Source of the DNA: Bacteriovoracaceae bacterium
GTDB taxonomy: Bacteria; Bdellovibrionota; Bacteriovoracia; Bacteriovoracales; Bacteriovoracaceae
Length of the DNA: 64,000 bases
Reading direction: 5' to 3'
Assembly (NCBI GenBank): GCA_023701435.1
Contig: JAMPXB010000002.1
Coordinates: forward strand, 235,034 to 299,033
Below are positions 1-8,635 of the stretch, one piece after another. Numbering within the stretch: the first letter of the stretch is position 1; every line of letters begins with the position of its first letter. The translations under genes were made by a program, and so were the position numbers. The notes under the pieces are model-generated. The model did no database searches. It was given only the letters and a program-made list of their open reading frames with translations, and was not told the DNA's origin.

Positions 1-195
1 GGTCGCGTTATTTCAGCTTCTGTGAAACGAGAAGTCTATATAAGAGACATGAAATGTGTTCAGTGTGGAAGCAGGTTTCATTTAAATTATGATCACCGAA
101 AGCCATATGCGCTTGGAGGGAAATCGACATTCGAGAATATTCGGCTTCTTTGTTTCAATTGCAATCAAAGAAGCCGAATCAAAGCAAAACTTTAA
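1..195 (+). CDS. HNH endonuclease, C-terminal part (gene enters from the left)
   Basis: An open frame from base 1 to a TAA at 193-195 gives 64 residues that form an HNH nuclease module. A CxxC knuckle (KCVQCG) comes first, then the core histidine in YDHRKPYALGG, the conserved Asn in FENIRLL, and a second zinc knuckle (CFNC). The order is that of the zinc-bound beta-beta-alpha metal fold that cleaves DNA phosphodiesters. The start lies outside the window, so any N-terminal domain is unseen. The stop overlaps the stop of the convergent downstream gene in a shared TTAA. HNH proteins of this type occur in multiple copies in Bdellovibrionota, and the role is not known to me. Confidence 0.8.
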   Translation, partial: GRVISASVKREVYIRDMKCVQCGSRFHLNYDHRKPYALGGKSTFENIRLLCFNCNQRSRIKAKL

Positions 196-2012
196 GGGGA
201 TTTCGCTTCCCGCTTGTAATCCTCATCGAAACACCAATGTTTCCATGAGAGCTTGCGGGAAATTCCTCCCTTATCTCCATTTGGCAGATTGGGCTGGGAA
301 TAGACAATGATTTCCATCTTTCTAAGGGTCGTATCTTTTACCAGGCGAATATTGCGTTTGTTCCATTGGCGACAAAGGTATCCACCGTAATATCGAGCAT
401 ACTCACTTTTTTCTGACAAATTTAAATAAAATTTACGCCAGTGCTCATTGGGAATTTGTGCATAAAAGGCCTGATCTTTTATGCCATAAATATCGCGATC
501 ACCGGTAAGAAGTTCAATTTCAGAGTCGTCACTTAAAGTCGCCGGAACCTCAATCCAGATATTGTCCATTTTTGGATAAGGAGCAAACATGTTCCATTCC
601 TGGTATAGGTGCAACCAGCGTGTCACTGTTTGAAAAAAAGGTGCTTTGATATTATATTTTTTAATGGTGGTTAAGTTCCACATGAACAAAGTAACAAAGA
701 TAAAGGCTCCCAATGCTTCCAAAAGCCACTTGAAAGTCACAATCTCTTTTTTAGCTGTTGAATACTCCAGGAACTGAGAGAGCTTACCCATGAGTCCCCG
801 ATGACCTGAAACCCAAAGATAAATTTTTTGTCCCATCCAGTTTATTGGCCTTAAGGCAAAAAAAGCGGCGAGCGGTCTTAAGAGCGGCGAGTGCCTCACA
901 AGCTCTATCCAGGCGCTAAAATGAAAGAATCGTTCGCTCCTTTCATTCACGACCACCCAAGAATGATTCTTTTGCATATCGGCGTAAACCGCTGGCGTCT
1001 CCTGAGCGACCTTAATTCCAACTTCTGGTAAAAGAAAAAACTCTCTTATGATCCGCACACCTTTCTGGCAAAAACCACATTCCCCATCAAAATAAATAGT
1101 GATTTTGCCATAATTTTTGCCTTCGAAATAACCCATGAACTTATCCCAAACCGGCCCCGGAATAAAAATCGACCACATGGTAATGGCAATAAAGGGAAAA
1201 AGCCCTATGTTCATGGTGGCAAAAATCCCAAAGTGGAATCCCATAAATAGAACAACTATCACCATGCGAACAATCCACCACCGCTTGCCAAAAATAAAAC
1301 CCAACATCAGTAGAATTGGTCCCAGCCATTCAAGATAGATGGAAAAACCCGTAATAAACTTCATAATAAAAGGATAGTCTCTGATCCAAATACCGATCCC
1401 TGAAGCAAAGATATCCAACCGGGATGAAAAATGAACCGCCGTCAGCTCCTCTCTCCAAATCGGATGATTTTTTAAAATGTAACTGACAAAATAAATAACG
1501 AAGGCCTGAAGAAAAAACGCCAAAGTCCAGGTGCTGAAATAATCAGTCGTTTCTTTTTTTTCTTTATTAAGAGCTGAATCCAGCGAGAAACATCGATTCA
1601 ATGGCAAAAAGATCGACAGGAACAAAATGGCACGAAGGACATCATCTCCCCCATTGTTCACCAACCAATTTCGGTTATGAACTGAGACCGTCATCAAGAA
1701 GGCCCCTATCATCGCCCCACGGGACTTGAATCCCACAAACAACATAAGCCCAAAGAGAAAATGCAAAGAAAACATCAGCACCGCAAAAAGGTAACTACCA
1801 TTGGCCAGATGAAAGGACAGCGACCAAGGCATGGTCAGTTCGCTAGTAAAAATACTACGCGGAATAAGCCCTACATCCGTGTAGAAATTCATCAAATCGG
1901 GCCACCTGTAAATCACGTCTGACATCACAATGATCCCGATAAGAACTCGATACAAGGCCATAGACCTGTCATCAAAGCTGAAGGTCTTTTTAATAAAGCT
2001 TATTACGGGCAT
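192..2012 (-). CDS. HTTM-domain membrane protein fused to a DCC thiol-disulfide oxidoreductase domain
   Basis: 606 residues. Roughly residues 15-295 are a multi-pass membrane region of the HTTM type (horizontally transferred transmembrane domain, related to vitamin K gamma-carboxylase), with hydrophobic spans and conserved polar patches such as HNRNWLVNNGGDDV. Residues 307-315 read YFDGECGFC, the signature of the DCC/DUF393 thioredoxin-like family with its CxxC-like redox site. A further membrane span and about 150 C-terminal residues follow. I chose ATG at 2012 because AAGGTG lies 7 bases upstream; an in-frame TTG at 2027 adds five residues. The gene is divergent from the polyene operon with about 120 bases between, so shared control is possible. 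Substrate unknown. Confidence 0.75.
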   Translation of the reverse strand: MPVISFIKKTFSFDDRSMALYRVLIGIIVMSDVIYRWPDLMNFYTDVGLIPRSIFTSELTMPWSLSFHLANGSYLFAVLMFSLHFLFGLMLFVGFKSRGAMIGAFLMTVSVHNRNWLVNNGGDDVLRAILFLSIFLPLNRCFSLDSALNKEKKETTDYFSTWTLAFFLQAFVIYFVSYILKNHPIWREELTAVHFSSRLDIFASGIGIWIRDYPFIMKFITGFSIYLEWLGPILLMLGFIFGKRWWIVRMVIVVLFMGFHFGIFATMNIGLFPFIAITMWSIFIPGPVWDKFMGYFEGKNYGKITIYFDGECGFCQKGVRIIREFFLLPEVGIKVAQETPAVYADMQKNHSWVVVNERSERFFHFSAWIELVRHSPLLRPLAAFFALRPINWMGQKIYLWVSGHRGLMGKLSQFLEYSTAKKEIVTFKWLLEALGAFIFVTLFMWNLTTIKKYNIKAPFFQTVTRWLHLYQEWNMFAPYPKMDNIWIEVPATLSDDSEIELLTGDRDIYGIKDQAFYAQIPNEHWRKFYLNLSEKSEYARYYGGYLCRQWNKRNIRLVKDTTLRKMEIIVYSQPNLPNGDKGGISRKLSWKHWCFDEDYKREAKSP

Positions 2013-2134
2013 AAGTGCACCTTTCAAGAGTTATACATTTCCTATTATTGTAACGGAATTCATGACTTTTTCGAGAGTTTCGTCTAATCTTTCTCGAATC
2101 AAGATTGACTAGATAATGCAACGCAAGGCTCCCA

Positions 2135-3562
2135 ATGCTCTATAAAGTTCGAGATGAAATAACGAAAGATTATGATGTCATCATCATTGGCTCAGGTTTG
2201 GGCGGGATGACTGCGGCCAATATCTTAGGCCGCCACGGACATTCAGTTCTCCTTTTGGAATCACATAATAAGCTTGGCGGATTCGCCACTTGGTTCTTCA
2301 GAGATGATCGAAATCATGTTTTTGATATATCTCTTCATGGTTTTCCGGTCGGAATGATCAAGACCTGCAGAAAATATTGGAACAAAGAAATAGCTGACTC
2401 AATTATCCAACTAAAAGATGTACGTTTTGTGAACCCGCAGTTCAACGTTCAAACTGATTTCACCAAAGAACATTACACCCAGGTGATGGTAGAAAAATTT
2501 GGTGTGGCCAAAGAAACGGTAGATGCCTTCTTTAGTTTCTTGGGACAAATGAACTTTTTTGATAATTCCCAGATGACCAATGGCGAGCTCTTTGAGAAGT
2601 TTTTTCCCGGGCGTAATGATGTAACTCGTTTTCTGATGGAGCCAATCACCTACGCCAACGGCTCAACGCTGGAAGATCCGGCGATCACTTATGGAATTGT
2701 TTTTTCCAACTTCATGAGTAAAGGCGTTTATACCTTCAAAGGTGGAACAGATTACCTCATCGGTAAGATGAAGGATGAACTGCTTAAAAATAATGTGGAC
2801 ATCAAGCTTCAGGCCAAGGTCGAAAAAATCAATATCCAAAACGGTAAGGCCACAGGTGTTACCCTTAATGGAAAAGTTATCCGTGCCAAAGCGGTACTCT
2901 CTAATGGAAATATTAAATCAACAGTACTTAATCTAACTGGTGAAGAGCATTTCCCTAAAGAATTTGTAGAGAAGACCAAAGCGATAAGATTAAATTCTTC
3001 CAGCTGTCAGGTTTATATGGGACTAAAAGAAGGGGCCACTATTCCGTATATCGGGGAATTGGTCTTTACCTCACAATACCCAACCTATGATCCGGCAAGG
3101 CTATTAGATCTAAAAGTATCCTCCAGAACATTCTCGGTTTATTATCCGAAAGAATCCAGACCTCAGGTGGAAAACGCCAGAGTGGCCATCGTATCCAGTA
3201 CCAATTGTCATTATGATGACTGGAAGAAACTCACTCCCGAAGAATATGAAGCTGAAAAAAGTTTGATGATTGAAGAAACCATCAAGGGCCTTGAGGCATT
3301 CATTCCGGATATACGGGACCAACTGGAAGTGGTTGAGGCCGCGACTCCCCTGACTGTTGAGCGCTACACCTTGCACCCTAAAGGCACTTCATTTGGAACG
3401 AAGTTCGAGGGTCTCGAAGTTTCCATGAACCTACACAAAACATTACCAGGACTCTTTCATGCTGGCTCAGTAGGCATCATCATGTCCGGCTGGCTGGGTG
3501 CTGCCAACTATGGTGCCATCCAGGCCAATGCCATCGAGAGTTATCTAGGAACAGGAGCATAA
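2135..3562 (+). CDS. FAD-dependent CrtI/CrtISO-like oxidoreductase 1
   Basis: 475 residues. The N-terminus carries a dinucleotide-binding fold with GSGLGG at 19-24 and an acidic residue ending beta-2 ([11 protein letters not shown]), as in phytoene desaturases and carotenoid isomerases. The C-terminus has the family FAD motif ([21 protein letters not shown]). No carotenoid gene (crtB, crtE, crtY) is nearby. Instead it is first in a four-gene operon with a ketoreductase, a dehydratase and an enoyl-reductase-like SDR, and the stop is one base before the next ATG. I infer that the substrate is an ACP-bound or free acyl chain, introducing or isomerising double bonds. A pigment role cannot be excluded. 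The Shine-Dalgarno sequence is weak (AAGG). Confidence 0.8.
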   Translation: MLYKVRDEITKDYDVIIIGSGLGGMTAANILGRHGHSVLLLESHNKLGGFATWFFRDDRNHVFDISLHGFPVGMIKTCRKYWNKEIADSIIQLKDVRFVNPQFNVQTDFTKEHYTQVMVEKFGVAKETVDAFFSFLGQMNFFDNSQMTNGELFEKFFPGRNDVTRFLMEPITYANGSTLEDPAITYGIVFSNFMSKGVYTFKGGTDYLIGKMKDELLKNNVDIKLQAKVEKINIQNGKATGVTLNGKVIRAKAVLSNGNIKSTVLNLTGEEHFPKEFVEKTKAIRLNSSSCQVYMGLKEGATIPYIGELVFTSQYPTYDPARLLDLKVSSRTFSVYYPKESRPQVENARVAIVSSTNCHYDDWKKLTPEEYEAEKSLMIEETIKGLEAFIPDIRDQLEVVEAATPLTVERYTLHPKGTSFGTKFEGLEVSMNLHKTLPGLFHAGSVGIIMSGWLGAANYGAIQANAIESYLGTGA

Positions 3563-3563
3563 T

Positions 3564-4310
3564 ATGTATCAATTTAATGGTCAGCATGTGATTGTGACCG
3601 GTGGAACACGCGGTATCGGAGCAGGAATTGCCGAAGCTTTCCTGAAGGCCGGGGCCACAGTCATTGCCACTTATTCCGGCAATGATGAAGCCGCCAATAA
3701 TTTTAAAGAGAAGCATTCTCTTTATGGCGACAAACTTGTTTTAAAAAAATTCAATGTTTCAAACACTACTGAAGTTGAAAACTTTTTCAAAGACTATGAA
3801 AATCAATTCCCAAGTCTTGAGATCCTGATCAACAACGCCGGCATCAGACGCGACTCCATTATCCCAAGTATGAATGAATCTGATTGGGACGCCGTCATTG
3901 ATACCAACCTCAAAGGCACTTACAACATGACCCGTTTTGCGGTCCTGACGATGATGAAAAATCGTTATGGAAGAATTGTGAACATGTCTTCTGTTGGCGG
4001 GAAATTGGGTCTTCCAGGCCAGGCCAACTATGCCGCCTCCAAGGCCGGACAGATTGCCCTGTCACTTTCTGTTTCTAAAGAAGTGGCAAAAAGAAACATC
4101 ACCATTAACAATGTTTGCCCCGGCTTTATTGAAACAGAACTCATCGCTGATCTTCCTGTTGAACAGGTAAAAGAATATAAGTCCCAGGTTCCGATGAGAC
4201 GATTTGGTAAAGTTGAAGAAGTGGCCCATGCCGTCTTGTTCTTTGCCTCAAAAGAATCTTCTTATATCACTGGAACGACCCTGGATATCGCAGGAGGACT
4301 CAATGCTTGA
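3564..4310 (+). CDS. 3-oxoacyl-ACP reductase, FabG-like SDR
   Basis: 248 residues, the normal FabG length. It has the NADPH-binding TGGTRGIG motif (12-19), the NNAG motif (90-93) and a full catalytic set Ser143, Tyr156, Lys160 in a YAASKAG context typical of true FabG proteins. The reaction expected is NADPH-dependent reduction of 3-oxoacyl-ACP to 3-hydroxyacyl-ACP. It sits between the flavoprotein gene and the dehydratase, and overlaps the dehydratase start by eight bases. It is therefore probably a dedicated copy for the polyene pathway; the housekeeping fabG would lie elsewhere. Confidence 0.88.
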   Translation: MYQFNGQHVIVTGGTRGIGAGIAEAFLKAGATVIATYSGNDEAANNFKEKHSLYGDKLVLKKFNVSNTTEVENFFKDYENQFPSLEILINNAGIRRDSIIPSMNESDWDAVIDTNLKGTYNMTRFAVLTMMKNRYGRIVNMSSVGGKLGLPGQANYAASKAGQIALSLSVSKEVAKRNITINNVCPGFIETELIADLPVEQVKEYKSQVPMRRFGKVEEVAHAVLFFASKESSYITGTTLDIAGGLNA

Positions 4311-4737
4311 AACTATTCTGAACAACATCCCACAACGTGATCCATTTCTTTTTATTGAAAACATCATTGAGCGTAGTGAAGACTCCATCACCACCAGTAA
4401 AAAGCTCACAGGGGAAGAGGATTTTTTTCGTGGCCACTTCCCTAATCGCCCGGTGTTTCCCGGTGTTCTGATGTGTGAAGCTGTTTTCCAGACAGGTGCT
4501 CTGCTCATGGCCTTAAGAGGTCAAGGCGCTGAAAATTCCAAGACCGCACTTGTAACCAGAGTACAGAATGCCAAATTTAAAAATATGGCCAAGCCAGGGG
4601 ACCTTCTCATGATCACTGTGGACTTTGTTGAGATGCTCGCCAACGCGGCCTTCATGAAAGGTAAAATCAAGGCCGATGGAAAGACCATCATGACTATTGA
4701 GTTTGCTGCCACACTGGTTGAAAACGGAGAAGTCTAA
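4303..4737 (+). CDS. FabZ-like 3-hydroxyacyl-ACP dehydratase (hotdog fold)
   Basis: 144 residues. The start is ATG 4303, inside the end of the ketoreductase gene, with AGGAGG six bases upstream; an in-frame start at 4204 would be a shadow of the upstream gene. It carries the FabZ active-site block GHFPNRPVFPGV with catalytic His45, and Glu59 in the following helix (MCEAVFQTGA). Expected reaction: dehydration of 3-hydroxyacyl-ACP to the 2-enoyl form, possibly with isomerisation as in FabA. Motifs alone do not separate FabZ from FabA activity; the short length and lack of a FabA-type insert favour FabZ. Its stop overlaps the next start (TAATGG). Confidence 0.87.
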   Translation: MLETILNNIPQRDPFLFIENIIERSEDSITTSKKLTGEEDFFRGHFPNRPVFPGVLMCEAVFQTGALLMALRGQGAENSKTALVTRVQNAKFKNMAKPGDLLMITVDFVEMLANAAFMKGKIKADGKTIMTIEFAATLVENGEV

Positions 4738-5525
4738 TGGATTTTCTAGGAGTAGCTGGAAAAACTTTTTATATCGCAGGGGTTGCCAATAAAAAAAGCG
4801 TTGCCTATTTTTCGGCAAAGACTTTAATCGAAAATGGAGCCCGCTGCTTATTCTCGGTTCAAAAACCGGAACAAGTCGATGCGGTCAAAAAACTATTTCC
4901 TGAGTCTGCCATTTTTGTCTTTGATGTCGAAAAAGATCAAAATCTTTTAAGTGAAATAAAAAAACATACTGATAAACTCGATGGCCTTCTTCACTCCCTG
5001 GCCTTCGCTAATTTCTCGGAAGGACCAAAACCCTTTCATGAGACCAAGCGCGAAGATTATTTGCAGGCGGCCCAGATTTCGTGCTTTTCCTTAGTGGAAA
5101 TCTCCAATGCTTTAAAAGAAATTTTCACCGAAAACGCCAGTATCGTAACCATCTCCATCTCCAACACCAAGGCCACTTCTTATGGCTACCTCGGGCCAAT
5201 TAAGGCAATGCTTGATGCTACGGTGCCCTTCCTGGCAAAATCTTTTTCCGAGTTCTCTCAGGTGAGAGTGAACGCTGTTGGGGCCGGGCCTTTAAAGACA
5301 TCTGCCTCTGCTGGTATTCCAGATTATATTGATAATTATCTTTATGCTGAACAGCTGACTCTTAGAAAGAAGTCACTGGAAACCCAGGAAGTGGCAAACA
5401 CTGTCTGCTTTCTTCTTTCTCCCAGAAGTTCGGGCATCAATGCCTCAACTCTTCTGGTAGATGCTGGTATTAGCTCAAATTATTTTGATCAAAACTTAGT
5501 GAAGGCCTTTGCCAGGTCTACTTGA
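4737..5525 (+). CDS. FabI-like enoyl-ACP reductase (atypical SDR)
   Basis: 262 residues. The N-terminus FYIAGVANKKSVAY matches the FabI cofactor loop (GVAN-K-S-AY) and the region VRVNAVGAGPLKTSASAGI matches the FabI C-terminal block. Tyr149 and Lys156 stand in the Y-x6-K spacing of FabI. The earlier tyrosine of the FabI pair (E. coli Tyr146) appears to be Ile141, and the loop between is about two residues shorter. It may therefore act as an enoyl reductase with altered specificity or carry out another step. It starts on the stop of the dehydratase gene and overlaps the convergent oleD by eight bases. Confidence 0.8.
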   Translation: MDFLGVAGKTFYIAGVANKKSVAYFSAKTLIENGARCLFSVQKPEQVDAVKKLFPESAIFVFDVEKDQNLLSEIKKHTDKLDGLLHSLAFANFSEGPKPFHETKREDYLQAAQISCFSLVEISNALKEIFTENASIVTISISNTKATSYGYLGPIKAMLDATVPFLAKSFSEFSQVRVNAVGAGPLKTSASAGIPDYIDNYLYAEQLTLRKKSLETQEVANTVCFLLSPRSSGINASTLLVDAGISSNYFDQNLVKAFARST

Positions 5526-6522
5526 TTTTCTCGCGATAAGAAAAAGTTCTTTTTAAACCTTCTTCTATAGAGACTTTGGGAACATATCCAAAGTCTCTTT
5601 TAGCTTTTTCATGGGAAAAGTAATGAGATTTGCCAAGATTGAGCGCCACAAATCTGGTCATGGGAGGTTCTGGTTTTTGAATCCCCAGAAGCTTAAACAT
5701 CTTCTCTAAAAACCATCCCAAACGATAAGCAGTCGTCACATCAATCGAACTGATAACCGGCTCCACTTTAACAAAACCCAAGACCTGATTAATGAAGTCC
5801 CAGAGCTTAACCGGCCGCTCCTGGCCCAGAAAGTATGCCTGCCCGCACACTGCAGATCCGGGAGTCAGATGCTCAAAGGCCTGAACATGGGCCAGGGCCG
5901 CATTTTCAACGTAGATGATGTCGACCATGTTTTCCCCATCGCCAACAATCTTAAGCTTACCCTCACGGCCTTTTTGAATGACTCGAGGAAAGAGATGAGG
6001 GTCCCCCGGTCCCCAGATGAGGTGAGGTCTCAAGGCACAAGTCATGAACAATTTACTATCATTCATTTCAAGCACCAGTTTTTCGGCCATGGTTTTGGTT
6101 TCTGAGTAAGCATTAAGATGATGAGAGGCGTAAGGTGACTTTTCATCAACACCCATAAGATCGCCTTCGCCAAAAACCACCGAAGGGGTTGAAGTGTAAA
6201 CAAAGCGCTTAACGCCTTTATTCTTGGCCGCCTCTAAAAGATTCTTAGTGCCTAGATAATTGATGCCGTAATAATCCTCGTACTTTCCCCACACCCCAGC
6301 AAGAGCGGCCACGTGAAAAATCGCATCAAACCCTTGATCCAACGCCCTATTCACATCTTCGATCTTTTGCAGATCACCCTTAATGGTCGGAACCCCAATG
6401 TCTTCTAAAGACGGATAGGAGTGTCGTGAAAAATTAGTCACGATATAGGAAGGATTCTTAAGAAGTTCTTTAATGATGTAGCTTCCTAAAAAGCCACCGC
6501 CACCAGTTACAAGGATTCGCAT
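5518..6522 (-). CDS. oleD: OleD-like 2-alkyl-3-ketoacid reductase (extended SDR)
   Basis: 334 residues with an N-terminal Rossmann motif TGGGGFLG right after the start, a catalytic YxxxK (YSETK) in the middle and the long C-terminal lobe of the 3-beta-HSD/epimerase-like extended SDRs. OleD reduces the beta-keto acid made by OleA to a beta-hydroxy acid before beta-lactone formation by OleC. The assignment rests on family type plus linkage to oleA, oleB and oleC. I chose ATG 6522 over GTG 6543 because the protein then begins at the Rossmann strand and a TATGAT hexamer lies exactly six bases upstream. It is transcribed alone, against the upstream FabI-like gene. Confidence 0.78.
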   Translation of the reverse strand: MRILVTGGGGFLGSYIIKELLKNPSYIVTNFSRHSYPSLEDIGVPTIKGDLQKIEDVNRALDQGFDAIFHVAALAGVWGKYEDYYGINYLGTKNLLEAAKNKGVKRFVYTSTPSVVFGEGDLMGVDEKSPYASHHLNAYSETKTMAEKLVLEMNDSKLFMTCALRPHLIWGPGDPHLFPRVIQKGREGKLKIVGDGENMVDIIYVENAALAHVQAFEHLTPGSAVCGQAYFLGQERPVKLWDFINQVLGFVKVEPVISSIDVTTAYRLGWFLEKMFKLLGIQKPEPPMTRFVALNLGKSHYFSHEKAKRDFGYVPKVSIEEGLKRTFSYREKIK

Positions 6523-6528
6523 GTATTT

Positions 6529-6557
6529 ATCATAAAACCTCACGGCCTTTTCGTCTA
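6529..6557 (-). promoter_or_regulatory. Candidate promoter of oleD (leaderless type)
   Basis: On the minus strand TAGACG, a 17-base spacer and TATGAT lead to the oleD ATG six bases further on. There is no Shine-Dalgarno sequence. Transcription would begin at or next to the start codon. Confidence 0.4.
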
Positions 6558-6604
6558 CATTGACGAAAGTTATTGAAAGGAAGTAGCGTCATAGAGAGGT
6601 ATAT

Positions 6605-7597
6605 ATGAATCTATTCATTCTTGTCCTTCTTCTGAGTTCAACTCTAGGCCATTGTATTCCAGAAGAGACGTTTTCTCTCCTTTGGAAAGAAGAGGCCCTT
6701 CCTCACTTCCAGGGTATGAATCACGGATACCTGACAAATACTCAAGGGATGAAGCTAAAATACTTCTATGACGTAAAACCAGAAAATCATAAAAACTTAA
6801 TCCTGGTTCCTGGCAGAACAGAACCGGCCATTAAATATGCCGAGCTTATTTATGACCTTCGTCACTGGGATCATAACATCTTCATTTTTGATCACCAGGG
6901 ACAAGGTGAGTCCGAGCGTTTATTAAAAGATCATCATAAAGGTCATGTCATTCACTTCGCCGATTACGTAAGAGACTTCGAACTCTTTATCGATCAAGTC
7001 GTAAAACCTCGTGCGGCCAGTGATTTCTATCTTATTGCCCACTCCATGGGTGCTGCCATATCGGTGCGTTTTATGGAAAAGAATCCTGATTTTTTTGAAA
7101 AAGCTGTTCTCTCTGCACCCATGTTTGAATTAAACACTAAGCCTTACTCGGAACAAGTTGCCAGGTATTTTTCAGAGCTGCTGATCCTGGCCCGACGAGG
7201 TTCCCATTATGCCCCCGATCGGGGTCCCTATATCCCGGAAGAAGACACTTTTGAAGTAAATGAGGTCACTCACAGTCCCGTCCGATTTGAAGCGAGCAAG
7301 TATCTATTTACCCGCTTCCCTCATCTGGCCGTAGGAGGACCTACTTCCCGGTGGGTAAATCAATCCTTAAAGGGAACGAGAAATATAGACGAAATTGCTT
7401 CAAAAATAGAAACTCCCATTTTGCTCTTGCAGGCAGAAATGGATCTGATTGTGAAACCCAAAAGACAGGAAGCCTTTTGCAAGAAGGCCAATTGCCAGTT
7501 CAAGTTGTATCCGGAATCACACCATGAAATTCTTATGGAAAAAGATTCCATAAGGGATAAGGCACTAACTGATATCACTGCCTTTTTTGGATTTTAA
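6605..7597 (+). CDS. Secreted alpha/beta hydrolase, PldB/monoacylglycerol-lipase type
   Basis: 330 residues. The first 17 residues are a hydrophobic signal sequence ending near LGHC, so the protein is exported or lipid-anchored. The nucleophile elbow is AHSMG (near residue 145), preceded by an oxyanion-loop region at VPGRTEP. The FDHQGQGESE block is typical of lysophospholipase L2/monoglyceride lipase relatives. The acid (AEMDLIVKP) and histidine (PESHHEIL) lie near the C-terminus. Expected activity: cleaving an acyl ester of a lysolipid or monoglyceride in the envelope. The spacing to the GAGG ribosome site is normal. It overlaps the convergent AI-2E gene by 33 bases. No direct tie to olefin synthesis is evident. 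Confidence 0.8.
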   Translation: MNLFILVLLLSSTLGHCIPEETFSLLWKEEALPHFQGMNHGYLTNTQGMKLKYFYDVKPENHKNLILVPGRTEPAIKYAELIYDLRHWDHNIFIFDHQGQGESERLLKDHHKGHVIHFADYVRDFELFIDQVVKPRAASDFYLIAHSMGAAISVRFMEKNPDFFEKAVLSAPMFELNTKPYSEQVARYFSELLILARRGSHYAPDRGPYIPEEDTFEVNEVTHSPVRFEASKYLFTRFPHLAVGGPTSRWVNQSLKGTRNIDEIASKIETPILLLQAEMDLIVKPKRQEAFCKKANCQFKLYPESHHEILMEKDSIRDKALTDITAFFGF

Positions 7598-8635
7598 CTC
7601 TTCCCAAAATATCGGCAGGGTATCGTAGGCATAAGACCCCACTAAAAGACCAATAAAGAGACCGGGAAACCCCTGGAGAATGGCCCCTCCAATGACAAAA
7701 ATAAAGGCCACCACCGGAGGGATTTTACTTTCTCCAAAACTTGCAAGCCATGGGCGTAGTAAATTATCAACCACCCCGGTAATCAGACTCAGGACAGTTA
7801 AGATAATCGCAGCTGTTGTGTTGTCTTTAAAGAAAGCAAGTACCGCAAAGAGAAAGGCCACGGGGGCCGCTCCAACAACCGGAATAAATGACAAAATCAA
7901 AGTCACAAAGAAAACAATAAAAAATTCTCCTTGAGCAAGTAGGCTTACCCCCGCCGCCACCATCAGGGACTGCACTCCTCCTGTGATAATATTGGATAAA
8001 TAAACCTGACGAGAAGATTTGATGTATTTATGGGTCAACTCCTCCATGCGTGCTTCACTAAAACCGGTAATTTCTTTAAAGAAATTTCTGACACCGTCTG
8101 CATGCTTTAAAAAAGAATAAAGACAAAGAACCATTACAAGTAAAAGCATGAAAATTAGAGGCAGACTGCTGGCCGAATCTCTAAAAAACTTTAAGAGAAG
8201 AGTATTGAAGCTACCAAGATACTGATCAATCTTTGCTTCATTTAAAAAATCTAAGAACTCGTATTTGTCAGAAATTTTTTTAATGGCCATCACAAAGTCA
8301 TGTCGTAAGTCAGAAACTAATTCCTGCACTCCTTGGGCCCTCAGGGTATTATTAAGAGACATTTTTTCCAGCTGCTCAGTAACGGCCATCGTCCCTTTGA
8401 TCGCAAAAAAGAATAAAGGAATAGAAATGATGAATGTGAATACCGTGGTAATCAAAGCGGCCGCTGCCCTACGGGAGAGACCTTTGTTTTCAAGTTTTAA
8501 CAATATAGGAAAAAAGGCCAGAGAAAGAGTGGCCCCAAAAATGATGGGTATATAAAAGGGCGATACTAAAACCAGGCTGCAGATGGACAGAATCACGATA
8601 TAGAGAAACTTTACCGCTTTCGTTTGAGTCATCAT
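7565..8635 (-). CDS. AI-2E family transporter (PerM-like membrane protein)
   Basis: 356 residues with about eight membrane spans in the AI-2E pattern: two N-terminal pairs, a soluble helical segment near residues 100-150, then the C-terminal block ending GGAILQGFPGLFIGLLVGSY. The start is ATG 8635 (or 8632), overlapping the oleC stop as TAATGATG with GGAGGAG just inside oleC. Translation is thus coupled to oleC and this is the last gene of the olefin operon. The family includes the AI-2 exporter TqsA and Na+/H+ antiporters, so the substrate is not set by sequence. Given the coupling, movement of a lipid product or an ion need of the pathway are both possible. Confidence 0.82.
   Translation of the reverse strand: MMTQTKAVKFLYIVILSICSLVLVSPFYIPIIFGATLSLAFFPILLKLENKGLSRRAAAALITTVFTFIISIPLFFFAIKGTMAVTEQLEKMSLNNTLRAQGVQELVSDLRHDFVMAIKKISDKYEFLDFLNEAKIDQYLGSFNTLLLKFFRDSASSLPLIFMLLLVMVLCLYSFLKHADGVRNFFKEITGFSEARMEELTHKYIKSSRQVYLSNIITGGVQSLMVAAGVSLLAQGEFFIVFFVTLILSFIPVVGAAPVAFLFAVLAFFKDNTTAAIILTVLSLITGVVDNLLRPWLASFGESKIPPVVAFIFVIGGAILQGFPGLFIGLLVGSYAYDTLPIFWEELKSKKGSDIS

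Noticed and set aside
4204..4302. N-terminal extension of the dehydratase
   Set aside because: It would lie wholly within the ketoreductase gene; the ATG at 4303 has its own strong ribosome site and gives the normal family length.
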